This document shows positions 55,880 to 63,358 of a stretch of 64,000 nt of DNA, in pieces. Position 1 is the first letter of the stretch, and every line of letters begins with the position of its first letter. The stretch is from Luteimonas saliphila (GTDB lineage: Bacteria; Pseudomonadota; Gammaproteobacteria; Xanthomonadales; Xanthomonadaceae), in contig NZ_JAETWA010000041.1 of assembly GCF_016774335.1 (NCBI RefSeq), positions 1-64,000 on the forward strand. Direction: 5' to 3'. The notes below the pieces were generated by a model. It searched no databases and was not told where the DNA came from. It was given only the letters and a program-made list of their open reading frames with translations. The position numbers and the translations under genes are program-made.

Positions 55880-56800
55880 CTAGCGCAGGGCGTTGACGCG
55901 CGCGGTCACGCGCTGCGCCAGCTCGCTTTCGGAGTACTTGGGCACGAAATCGTCGGCGCCCACGCGCTCGACCATGGCCTGGTTGAACACCCCCGACAGC
56001 GAGGTGTGCAGCAGCACGAACATCCCGCGCAGCGCCGGGTCGCGACGGATTTCCGTCGTCAGGGTGTAACCGTCCATCGCCGGCATCTCGATGTCGGAGA
56101 TCACCAGTGCGTAGCGCTCGCCCGGCGGTTCGCCGTTGCGGGCCAACGCCTGCAGGTGGTCCAGGGCCTGGCGGCCGTCGGACAGCAGCACCGCCTCCAG
56201 CCCGAGCTGTTCGAGCACGGAGCGGATCTGGTTGCGGGCCACGCGCGAGTCGTCGACCACCAGCACCTCGCGCGGGCCGCCGGTCACCGGCAGCGGGCCG
56301 AGCGTGCCCAGGTCGCTGCCGCGCGGGGCCGATTCGGCCAGCACGCTTTCGACGTCGATCAGCTGGATCAGCTCGCCCTGGTGGCGGGCGACGCCGGTGA
56401 GGTAGTTGCAGTCGCCGCCCAGCTCGGGCGGCGGCTGGATGTGCTCGACCGCGATGTTGACGATGCGGTCCACCCCGGCCACCAGGAAGCCCTGCACCGA
56501 GCGGTTGAACTCGGTGACCACCAGGTAGTGCGGCTCGCCGGCGCCTTCGTCGTCGTGCCCGATCGCGCGCGCGAGGTCGAGCACCGGCACGCTGCGCCCG
56601 CGTACGTCGGCGGCGCCGGCGAAGGCCCGCGGCAGCTGCGGCAGGGTGAACAGCGGCGGCCGCTGCAGCACTTCCTTGACCTTGAATACGTTGACGCCAA
56701 AAAGCTGACGGCTGCCCAGCCGGAACAGCAGCAGCGCCAGCCGGTTGTGGCCGGCCAGTCGGGTGCGCTGGTCGATGCGGTCAAGCAGGTCCTGGCTCAT
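55880..56800 (-). CDS. cheV: Chemotaxis protein CheV (CheW-receiver fusion)
   Basis: A 306-residue fusion. The N-terminal CheW domain (about residues 20-155) has LGSRQLFGVNVFKVKEVLQR. The C-terminal receiver domain (about 180-305) has the acidic pair in VLVVDDSRVARN, the phospho-acceptor Asp in VISDIEMPAMDG, and the Lys in FVPKYSESEL. It couples receptors to CheA and adapts through phosphorylation. It is transcribed from its own sigma-28 promoter just upstream of the flgB sigma-54 promoter. Confidence 0.96.
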   Translation of the reverse strand: MSQDLLDRIDQRTRLAGHNRLALLLFRLGSRQLFGVNVFKVKEVLQRPPLFTLPQLPRAFAGAADVRGRSVPVLDLARAIGHDDEGAGEPHYLVVTEFNRSVQGFLVAGVDRIVNIAVEHIQPPPELGGDCNYLTGVARHQGELIQLIDVESVLAESAPRGSDLGTLGPLPVTGGPREVLVVDDSRVARNQIRSVLEQLGLEAVLLSDGRQALDHLQALARNGEPPGERYALVISDIEMPAMDGYTLTTEIRRDPALRGMFVLLHTSLSGVFNQAMVERVGADDFVPKYSESELAQRVTARVNALR

Positions 56801-56808
56801 GGAACAGG

Positions 56809-56835
56809 GTGTCGGCCGCGGCGGGCGGATCTTGA
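56809..56835 (-). promoter_or_regulatory. Sigma-28 (FliA) promoter of cheV
   Basis: Minus-strand TCAA-N15-GCCGACAC, ending eight bases from the cheV ATG, so the predicted leader is very short. Confidence 0.75.
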
Positions 56836-56909
56836 GGGCGTGCGGGCTTGTTGATTCCGGCCCCCCTGCCTTCTTCGGGGAAGCGTCCCGGGTCTCCGGA
56901 TGGACGCCA

Positions 56910-57015
56910 CGCCCCGGCGGCCGGGTGCCGCTTTTCCCTCGGTCAGGGCATCGTGCCCTGACTCGGGCGCGCGCCATCCATGGCGCGCCTGCCGCGGCAC
57001 CCGACCACCGGGGCG
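56910..57015. repeat. Cloverleaf-like nested palindrome between cheV and flgA
   Basis: Outer arms 56910-56931 and 56994-57015 are complementary over 22 bases with two mismatches. Between them are two complete inner hairpins: TCAGGGCA-TCG-TGCCCTGA, and GCGCGCCAT-CC-ATGGCGCGC. The whole can fold as a three-way junction on either strand. It lies in a 784-base gene-free interval. It may be a mobile palindromic element or encode a structured RNA. Confidence 0.85.
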
Positions 57016-57533
57016 CGGCTTGTCGGCCGTCACTGTCATGGCTCCGGTCAGCAGGGGCCTTGCGCTATGAGGAGCCGGACGTGCCTCGCCAAACTTGGGC
57101 TCCTGCCAGCGCCGGTGGACCAGTGGCAGGTGCTCCATTCGCAGCGCATTGGGGGACGGAGTGATGACGGATCAGCGGACCGAAGCTTGGAATTCGTCCG
57201 CATCACTGGGCGCAGCCTTGGTCAGCGAGGAATCGATGGCCGTGTCCGGGGGCGACCGCTAACCGCTCCCCTCCCGGTCGAGACTCCCGCGCGTCCTCGC
57301 ATGTCTTGGTTGCGCGCCGTTCCGTCGTTGGACGAAGGCGGGGATCCCGCAGTCGCCAGGCCGCGGTACCGCGCAGGGAGGTGGTGCAAGCGGCACAGGG
57401 AGGTGCCGCGGCCGCGAGTGCGGACATGGACGTCTGCCCGAGCGGTGCGCCACCTCCCTGTGCGGTGCCGCGGCCCCGTCCGAAGCCGCAGCCGTCACCG
57501 CAGCGCCATTCACGGCGATCACGCCGTTCGCGG
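57016..57533. other. Gene-free stretch between the cloverleaf element and the flgA promoter
   Basis: No reading frame here has a convincing start, ribosome binding site or recognisable protein; the longest (127 codons on the minus strand) is Arg-rich shadow sequence. It contains a 13-base inverted repeat at 57393-57463 with a duplicated GTGCCGCGGCC beside each arm. Nothing else was identified. Confidence 0.6.
57393..57463. repeat. Inverted repeat GCACAGGGAGGTG upstream of flgA
   Basis: GCACAGGGAGGTG at 57393-57405 has its exact complement at 57451-57463. A related GCGCAGGGAGGTG lies just to the left at 57371-57383. Both arms are followed by a GTGCCGCGGCC sequence. Confidence 0.8.
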
Positions 57534-57549
57534 CGGCATGGTACTTGCA
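57534..57549 (+). promoter_or_regulatory. Sigma-54 promoter of flgA
   Basis: Plus-strand CGGCATGGTACTTGCA fits tGGCACG-N4-TTGCA with one change. The GG-N10-GC spacing is exact. It ends 35 bases before the flgA ATG. Confidence 0.82.
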
Positions 57550-57584
57550 GCCTCTCCGGCGAAAGCCGATCCGCAGGAGTGACC

Positions 57585-58292
57585 ATGCCCGCCGCCGATT
57601 CCCATTCGTCGCGTCAAGCCAGGCGCGCTGTCGCCTGGATCGCGATGGTGCTGCTGCTGGCGCTGGCCGGAGCGCTGAATCCGGCCTGGGGGCAGGAGAT
57701 GCAGCCGCTGGATTCGATTTCCGAAGCGGCGATCGGCGCGCTCGGGGCCGGCGATGCGCAATCCGCCGAGGCGGTGCTGGCGCATTCGTTGCGGCTCAGG
57801 CGCTGCCAGCAGCCGCTGCAGGCCGTGGCCACGGGACCCACCACCGCCCAGGTTCGCTGCGACGACCAGCCCGGCTGGCGCCTGTACGTGCCGGTGCGCG
57901 TCCGCCGCGAGGCCGAAGTCGTGGTGCTGCGGTCCCCGGCCGCCGCCGGCGTGCCGATCACGGCCGAACAACTGGTCGTGCAGCGGCGCGACATCGGCGC
58001 CGAGGGCGGGGCCACGTTCGTCGACCCGGCGACCCTCGTCGGCCGCGTGCCCAGCCGGGCCATGGGCCCCGGCGTGGTCCCGACCGAGGACGACCTGTCG
58101 CTGGGCACCCCGCTGCGTCGTGGCGACCCGGTGATGCTGGTGTCGCGCACCGGCGGGGTCGAGGTACGGATGCCCGGGCGCGCGCTGGGACCGGCGCAGG
58201 CCGGGGGCCGGATCGGGGTGGAGAACGTGTCCTCGCGCCGGGTCCTGCGCGGGCGGCTGGTCGCCGAGGGCGTGGTCGAGCTGCTGCCGTGA
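57585..58292 (+). CDS. flgA: P-ring assembly chaperone FlgA
   Basis: A 235-residue periplasmic protein. The signal peptide covers residues 1-36 (AVAWIAMVLLLALAGALNPA, then WGQ). The mature part has the SAF-like domain: AAAGVPITAEQLVVQRRDIG, RVPSRAMGPGVVPTEDDLSL, then RGDPVMLVSRTGGVEVRMPG. The ATG at 57585 has AGGAG five bases upstream. It heads flgA-flgM-flgN; flgM has an additional sigma-28 promoter. Confidence 0.95.
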   Translation: MPAADSHSSRQARRAVAWIAMVLLLALAGALNPAWGQEMQPLDSISEAAIGALGAGDAQSAEAVLAHSLRLRRCQQPLQAVATGPTTAQVRCDDQPGWRLYVPVRVRREAEVVVLRSPAAAGVPITAEQLVVQRRDIGAEGGATFVDPATLVGRVPSRAMGPGVVPTEDDLSLGTPLRRGDPVMLVSRTGGVEVRMPGRALGPAQAGGRIGVENVSSRRVLRGRLVAEGVVELLP

Positions 58293-58320
58293 CCCTCGAA
58301 AAGCCAATGTGCGACCGGGT

Positions 58321-58347
58321 TCAAGTTCCTCCGGGGGGTGCCGTTAC
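58321..58347 (+). promoter_or_regulatory. Sigma-28 (FliA) promoter of flgMN
   Basis: Plus-strand TCAA-N15-GCCGTTAC, 32 bases before the flgM ATG. FlgM is thus under both sigma-54 (from flgA) and sigma-28 control, the classic feedback of the anti-sigma factor. Confidence 0.85.
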
Positions 58348-58379
58348 AGTGCTCGAACAGGCATCCCCAGGAGCACGCC

Positions 58380-58685
58380 ATGACCCAGAAGATCGACGGC
58401 ACCGGGCCGGTCGCGCGACCCCCCGAGGCGGCCAGCCGGCCGCTTCCCGCGGCGCGCGCAGGCGCCGAACGCAGCGCCCCCGTGGCCGCCGCCGAGAGCA
58501 TCCGCCTCACCGGCGAGGCCGAAGGACTGCAGGCGCTGGAGCGCGAGCTCGGCACCGGCCCCGCCGGGATCGACCTTGCGCGCGTCAATGCGCTGCGGGC
58601 GGCGCTCGCCGACGGCAGCTACCAGATCGACGCGCAGGCGGTGGCGACCCGCATGCTGGATCTCGAGCGCCAGCTCGGGGGCTAG
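58380..58685 (+). CDS. flgM: Anti-sigma-28 factor FlgM
   Basis: A 101-residue small protein. A disordered Ala/Pro-rich N-terminal half contains the export signal. The C-terminal FliA-binding helices are IDLARVNALRAALADGSYQI and ATRMLDLERQL. It blocks FliA until the hook is finished and FlgM is exported. The ATG at 58380 has AGGAG seven bases upstream; a longer in-frame start at 58338 falls in the promoter. Confidence 0.95.
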   Translation: MTQKIDGTGPVARPPEAASRPLPAARAGAERSAPVAAAESIRLTGEAEGLQALERELGTGPAGIDLARVNALRAALADGSYQIDAQAVATRMLDLERQLGG

Positions 58686-58686
58686 C

Positions 58687-59034
58687 ATGAACGCCGCGGC
58701 CGCCACCGACCATCCGCTCGAAGCGCTGGAACGGGCGCTGGACGCCGAGCGCAGGGCCCTGCTGGAGAACGATGTCGATGCCCTCCTGGCATCGACGGCC
58801 GACAAGCTCAGCGCCCTGCGGCGCGCCGAGTCGGCGCAGCCCGGGGTGATCGCTGCCGAGCGCCTGGAGGCGTTGCGCCTGCAGAACCAGGCCAATGGCG
58901 TGCTGCTGTCGCGGCGCCGGCGCGAGGTGGGTTGGGCGCTGCGCCATATCGGCCGCGTCGAATCCACCGGCGTGTACGATTCGCGTGGACAGCCCGGCGC
59001 CAGACCCCAGGCGCGCTGTCTGGGAGTGGGATGA
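58687..59034 (+). CDS. flgN: FlgN-type chaperone for FlgK and FlgL
   Basis: A 115-residue helical protein placed directly after flgM, with the FlgN-like heptad pattern LEALERALDAERRALLENDV and a Leu/Arg-rich second helix (RLEALRLQNQANGVLLSRRR). The C-terminal 20 residues are Pro/Gly-rich. It should chaperone the hook-filament junction proteins. It overlaps the next gene, a histidine kinase, as ATGA. Confidence 0.85.
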   Translation: MNAAAATDHPLEALERALDAERRALLENDVDALLASTADKLSALRRAESAQPGVIAAERLEALRLQNQANGVLLSRRRREVGWALRHIGRVESTGVYDSRGQPGARPQARCLGVG

Positions 59035-60284
59035 GCGCACAGGGTAACGACAGGAAAGACGGCGACACCGCACCGTCCGGCGACGGCGACATCCACTGGG
59101 CGTTCCGCACATCGGAGAATGCCGTGATCCTGCTCGACGGCGAGCGTCGGATTCTCCATGCCAATCCGTCCGCCCGGGCGCTGGCCGAGCGCGCACTGCC
59201 GGGCCAGGGCGCCGAGGAGCTGCTCGCGCTGCTGCCCGCGGGCGCCTGGGAACGGGCGCGCGACAGCGGCCGCTGGGCGGGCGAGGTCACCGTGCCGTCG
59301 GGCATCGTGCTGGAGATCGTGGTGCGCAACGGCCAGGGGATGGGCGACGGCATCGACCGCAACCTCGTGACCGTCGACGACGTCACCCAGCGCAACGCGC
59401 GCCAGGCGGAACTGCAGCAGCGCCACGACGAACTGCAGGCCGCGCACCACCGGCTCGCCGGTGCCCAGGAACAATTGCTGCAGTCGGAGAAGATGGCCTC
59501 CATCGGCCTGCTCGCCGCCGGAGTCGCGCACGAGATCAACAACCCGATCGGCTACGTGCACTCCAACCTGGGCACGCTGCACGAGTACATCGGTGCGCTG
59601 TTCGCGCTGATCGAGCGCCAGGACGCGGCGCTGCAGTCGCCGGATCCGGCGTCCGAGCGCGAAGACGTGCGTGTCCAGCGCGAGCGCCTGGACATCGATT
59701 TCATCCTCGGCGACCTGCCGAAGCTGATGGCCGAATCGCGCGAGGGGATCGAGCGCGTGACCAAGATCGTGCAGGACCTGAAGGAGTTCTCCTACCTCGG
59801 CCGCGGCGACCCGATGCGCCCGTCTGACCTGCACAAGGGCCTCGAGTCCACCCTCAACATCGTCTGGAACGACCTCAAGTACAAGGTGCGGGTGGAGAAG
59901 CACTACGGCGAACTGCCGCTGGTCGAATGCCACCTGTCGGAGATCAACCAGGTGCTGATGGGCCTGCTGATCAATGCCGGCCAGTCGATCGACAATCGCG
60001 GCACCATCGTCATCGCCACCGGCGCCGAGGATGGCGAGGCCTGGATCAGCATCGCCGACAACGGCTGCGGGATCCCCGCCGAGGCGCTGCCGCGCATCTT
60101 CGACCCGTTCTACACCAGCAAGCCGATCGGACGCGGCACCGGCCTGGGCCTGGCCATCGCCTACCGCATCGTGTCCAAGCACCACGGCCGCATCGAGGTC
60201 ACCAGCGAGGTGGGCGTCGGCAGCACGTTCCGCGTGGTGCTGCCGGTGGTGCAGCCGGCCGCCGCCGACACGCAGGATCAATAG
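59031..60284 (+). CDS. Soluble PAS-domain sensor histidine kinase
   Basis: A 417-residue kinase without membrane helices. A PAS-like domain (about residues 22-118) is followed by a coiled segment. The dimerisation domain has phospho-acceptor His167 in GLLAAGVAHEINNPIGYVHS, and the ATPase domain has GLLINAGQSIDNRG, IADNGCGIP, RIFDPFYTSKPIGRGTGLGL. Overlap with flgN by four bases puts it in the flgAMN transcription unit. No response regulator follows on the same strand; the only close partner is the REC-bearing protein on the opposite strand, whose stop overlaps by seven bases. VemR is another candidate target. Confidence 0.9.
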   Translation: MSAQGNDRKDGDTAPSGDGDIHWAFRTSENAVILLDGERRILHANPSARALAERALPGQGAEELLALLPAGAWERARDSGRWAGEVTVPSGIVLEIVVRNGQGMGDGIDRNLVTVDDVTQRNARQAELQQRHDELQAAHHRLAGAQEQLLQSEKMASIGLLAAGVAHEINNPIGYVHSNLGTLHEYIGALFALIERQDAALQSPDPASEREDVRVQRERLDIDFILGDLPKLMAESREGIERVTKIVQDLKEFSYLGRGDPMRPSDLHKGLESTLNIVWNDLKYKVRVEKHYGELPLVECHLSEINQVLMGLLINAGQSIDNRGTIVIATGAEDGEAWISIADNGCGIPAEALPRIFDPFYTSKPIGRGTGLGLAIAYRIVSKHHGRIEVTSEVGVGSTFRVVLPVVQPAAADTQDQ

Positions 60285-62017
60285 CCGGGATAGGCGCCGT
60301 CGGCGTGCCGCTCGTGCGAGCGGAAGGCGGCCTCGATGTGGCCGCGCAGTTCGTCGTCGTTCCAGGGCTTGGTCAGGAAGCGGTAGATCGCGCCGCGATT
60401 GATCGCCTCGGTGATCGTGGCCAGGTCGGTGTAGCCCGACAGCACCATGCGCACGGTATCCGGGTACAGGTCGCGCACCTTGGCCAGGAACTCGGTGCCG
60501 CTCATGTCGGGCATGCGCTGGTCGGAGACGATGACCTGCACGCTGTTGCTGGCCAGCAGGTCGAAGGCCTCGCGCACGCTGTTGGCGGTCAGCACCTTGT
60601 AGCCGTCGCGGCGGAACAGCCGTACCAGCGAGCGCAGCACGTTGTCCTCGTCGTCGAGCAGCAGCAGGGTGCGCTCGGGGTGGGTGTCGGCGAACGCCGA
60701 GGGCAGCAGGAACCGGCGCTGCACCAGCGGATCGAGCACTTCCGCGGGAAGCGGCGGGCTGAACAGGTGGCCGAGGAAGAAGTCGCAGTGGTTGCGGCGC
60801 AGGAAGCCCAGTTCGGCCTCGGTCTCCACGCCCTTGGCGGTGAGCTTCATGCCCAGGCGATGGCCCATGGCGATGATGCCGCGCACGATCGCGGCGCTGC
60901 GCGGGTCGCTGGCGACGTTGCGGATGAAGCTGCGCCCGATCTGCAGCCGGTCCAGCGGGTACTGCGCCAGCGCCGCGAAGCTCAGGCCGCCCTTGCCGAA
61001 GTCCTGCACCGTCAGCGTGGCGCCCAGGGCGCGCAGCCCGCTGAGCGTGTCGTGGATGCGATGGGCATCCAGCGCCAGCGCGCTTTCCGGCAGTTCGAAC
61101 TCCAGCGAGGCCGCCCGCAACTGGTGCCGGTGCAGGCGTTCGCCGATGGTGTCGAGGCAGTCGGCGCGCGCCAGCAGCATGCCGTCGAGGTGCACCGACA
61201 AGGCCAGGTAGTCGAGGCCGCGCTCGCGCCAGGCGACCAGCTGTTGCATCGCCGCGTCGATCACCCACAGCCCCAGCCGGCTCGACAGCCCGGCGCGCTC
61301 GACCCTGCCCAGGAAGCGGTTCGGCCGCAACAGGCCGTTGTGGCTCGAGTCCCAGCGCAGCAGCGCGCTGAAGCCGATCAGCCCGCCGTCCTGGGCCGCG
61401 ACCTGCGGCTGGAAGTACAGGCGCATCTCGCCATTGTCGAGCGCCTCGACGAAACGGTCGGCGAAGCCGCCCTCGGACGCGGCCTTGGCCGGCGTCGCCG
61501 AATACAGGCCGACGTTGTTGTGGCCGGCGCGCTTGCTCTCGCGCAGAGCGCGCTCGGCGCTGGCCAGCAGCGCCGCGGCGTCGGCGCAGTGGTCGGGAAA
61601 CACCGCGATGCCGATCGAGACCGTCACCGGCAGCGTGAACGGGGGGATCGACAGCGGCCCCTCCAGCGCATCGCGGAACAGTTCGGCCAGCGCCTCGCCG
61701 TTCGGCTCGCCTTCGCGATAGGCGATGCAGGCGATGAACTCGTCGCTGGACAGGCGCCACAGCGAGGCCGCCTGCGGCATCGCCTTGCGCAGCCGTTGCG
61801 CGACCGCAGCCAGCACCTGGTCGCCGACCGCCTCGCTCATGTTGACGTTGACCAGCTGCAGCATGTCGATATCGACGTGCAGCAGGGCCACGCTGCGGCG
61901 GCTGGCGCGTGCCGCGGCCAGTACAGCCGGGAGGCTGGGTCCGCCGGCGCCGAGCCGGTACAGCGAGGTCACCTGATCGACCGGGACGCCGCTGGGTTCG
62001 TGATAGCCGACATTCAT
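60278..62017 (-). CDS. Degenerate GGDEF-EAL protein with C-terminal receiver domain
   Basis: A 579-residue cytosolic protein: GGDEF-like domain (about residues 30-175), EAL-like domain (about 185-430), receiver domain (about 450-565). The GGDEF motif reads SSDEF. The EAL motif reads SAL (GFSALLRW); DDFG is QDFG; the lKID strand is LQIGRSF; AEGVE is AKGVE. Catalytic Glu, Asp, Lys and Glu residues are therefore lost, so neither c-di-GMP synthesis nor hydrolysis is expected. The receiver is intact (LLLLDDEDNVLR, IVSDQRMPDMSG, FLTKPWNDDEL). A C-terminal receiver is the reverse of the common order. It may act as a phosphorylation-controlled binding protein for motility. Confidence 0.9.
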   Translation of the reverse strand: MNVGYHEPSGVPVDQVTSLYRLGAGGPSLPAVLAAARASRRSVALLHVDIDMLQLVNVNMSEAVGDQVLAAVAQRLRKAMPQAASLWRLSSDEFIACIAYREGEPNGEALAELFRDALEGPLSIPPFTLPVTVSIGIAVFPDHCADAAALLASAERALRESKRAGHNNVGLYSATPAKAASEGGFADRFVEALDNGEMRLYFQPQVAAQDGGLIGFSALLRWDSSHNGLLRPNRFLGRVERAGLSSRLGLWVIDAAMQQLVAWRERGLDYLALSVHLDGMLLARADCLDTIGERLHRHQLRAASLEFELPESALALDAHRIHDTLSGLRALGATLTVQDFGKGGLSFAALAQYPLDRLQIGRSFIRNVASDPRSAAIVRGIIAMGHRLGMKLTAKGVETEAELGFLRRNHCDFFLGHLFSPPLPAEVLDPLVQRRFLLPSAFADTHPERTLLLLDDEDNVLRSLVRLFRRDGYKVLTANSVREAFDLLASNSVQVIVSDQRMPDMSGTEFLAKVRDLYPDTVRMVLSGYTDLATITEAINRGAIYRFLTKPWNDDELRGHIEAAFRSHERHADGAYPGY

Positions 62018-62255
62018 GGTGGAAGGGTATCCCGTCGATGCGGCCGCTTATCGCGTCGCGTCGTGCGCGTGCGCCCTATCGCGACCCCGGTCCCGTATTC
62101 GCCTTGCTGCGCGGTCGATCGGGAGGCGCATGCCGGTGATCGGGATGGCGTGGACCGTTCTGCCGGACGTCAGTCGGAAACGGCGGAGGGTGAGCGTCGT
62201 GTCCGCCTTCGTCGGCCCCGGCGGCGGCGTCCAGCGCTGCCCAGCCGGTGCAAGT

Positions 62256-62272
62256 TGCACTATATTGGTGCA
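62256..62272. promoter_or_regulatory. NtrC-type operator overlapping the ntrB start
   Basis: TGCACTATATTGGTGCA matches the NtrC consensus TGCAC-N7-GTGCA exactly, extended by a T and an A on the flanks. It touches the ntrB ATG (62273) and contains TATATT, a possible -10 whose start point would be at the ATG. NtrC binding here would block transcription, that is, autorepression. Confidence 0.8.
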
Positions 62273-63349
62273 ATGTCGCCGCCGCTCGTCTTCGATCCCG
62301 CCCTCGACGCACTGGTCACGCCGGTGCTGCGGGCCGACCGCCACGGCCGGGTCACGCTCTGCAACCAGGCGTTCGCACGCTGGCTGGGGGTCAGCCAGAA
62401 ACGGCTGCCCGACCAGCCGCTGGTGGCGCTGGAGGCCGAGGGCGACAGCCTGCGCCAGGCGCTGCAGGTGATGGACGACGCCGACGGGCCGCGCCGGTTG
62501 CGCCGGGTGGCGCTGGCGTTCCTCGGCGGCGAACCGCGCTTCGCCGACGTCTGGCTGACCCGCGAGGCCGACGGCGGCACCCTGCTCGAGGCGCATCCGG
62601 TCGACGAGTTCCCCGGCGAGGATCCGACGCGGGCGCTGCCGCTGGCGCTGTCGGCCGCGCTCAAGGGCTTGGCGCACGAGCTGCGCAATCCGCTGGCCGG
62701 CCTCAAGGGGGCGGCGCAGCTGCTCGGGCGTCGCGCCGCCGATCCGGACTCGCGCGAGCTGGTCGCGCTGATCGGCGCCGAGGTGCAGCGGCTGACCCAG
62801 CTCGTGGACCAGCTGATGTCGCCGGCGCCGCCGCAGCCGCACCAGCCGCTCAATATCCACGGCGTACTCGAGCAGGTGGTGCGGCTGGCCGAACAGGAAG
62901 CCGGCTGGGCCGTGCGCCTGGTGCGCGACTACGACCCCAGCCTGCCGCCGCTGCACGGCGACCCGGACCGCCTCACCCAGGCGGTCTGGAACCTGGTGCG
63001 CAATGCAATCCAGGCCGGCGCGGCCAACGTCAGCCTGCGCACGCGCGCCGAGTTCGGGGTGCGCATCGGCGAGCAGGTGCATCCGCTGGCGCTGCGCATG
63101 GAGATCGGCGACGACGGTCGCGGCGTGCCCGAGGCGCTGGCCGAACAGATCTTCCTGCCGCTGGTGTCGGGACGCGCCGACGGCAGCGGCCTGGGCCTGG
63201 CGATGGCGCAGCAGGTGGCGCGCGAACATCGCGGTTCGCTGGCCTATCGCTCGCGGCCGGGCCATACCGTGTTCACGCTGCTGCTGCCGCTCTCCGAAGA
63301 CGATGGCCATGCCGCAGCCGGCCCTGCCGCGACGGAGACGACGCCATGA
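62273..63349 (+). CDS. ntrB: Nitrogen regulation sensor kinase NtrB (GlnL)
   Basis: A 358-residue soluble kinase. The PAS domain is at residues 1-125 (VTLCNQAFARWLGVSQKR). The dimerisation domain has its His in KGLAHELRNPLAGLKGAAQL, and the ATPase domain has VWNLVRNAIQAGA, DDGRGVPE, GSGLGLAMAQQVAREH. HELRNPL-G-IRGAAQLL-type sequence is characteristic of NtrB. There is no ribosome binding site before ATG 62273, and the upstream TATATT suggests a leaderless message. It is followed by ntrC. It regulates nitrogen-assimilation genes through PII. Confidence 0.93.
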   Translation: MSPPLVFDPALDALVTPVLRADRHGRVTLCNQAFARWLGVSQKRLPDQPLVALEAEGDSLRQALQVMDDADGPRRLRRVALAFLGGEPRFADVWLTREADGGTLLEAHPVDEFPGEDPTRALPLALSAALKGLAHELRNPLAGLKGAAQLLGRRAADPDSRELVALIGAEVQRLTQLVDQLMSPAPPQPHQPLNIHGVLEQVVRLAEQEAGWAVRLVRDYDPSLPPLHGDPDRLTQAVWNLVRNAIQAGAANVSLRTRAEFGVRIGEQVHPLALRMEIGDDGRGVPEALAEQIFLPLVSGRADGSGLGLAMAQQVAREHRGSLAYRSRPGHTVFTLLLPLSEDDGHAAAGPAATETTP

Positions 63350-63358
63350 GGAGGATCG

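Noticed and set aside
57203..57586. Minus-strand frame of 127 codons in the cheV-flgA gap
   Set aside because: No ribosome binding site, Arg/Gly-rich composition, overlaps the flgA promoter and inverted repeats; no recognisable domain.
59927..63349. A 1140-codon plus-strand frame covering the GGDEF-EAL gene
   Set aside because: Only its last 358 codons (ntrB) show family features. The rest is antisense to the GGDEF-EAL-REC gene or a frame shadow of the kinase.
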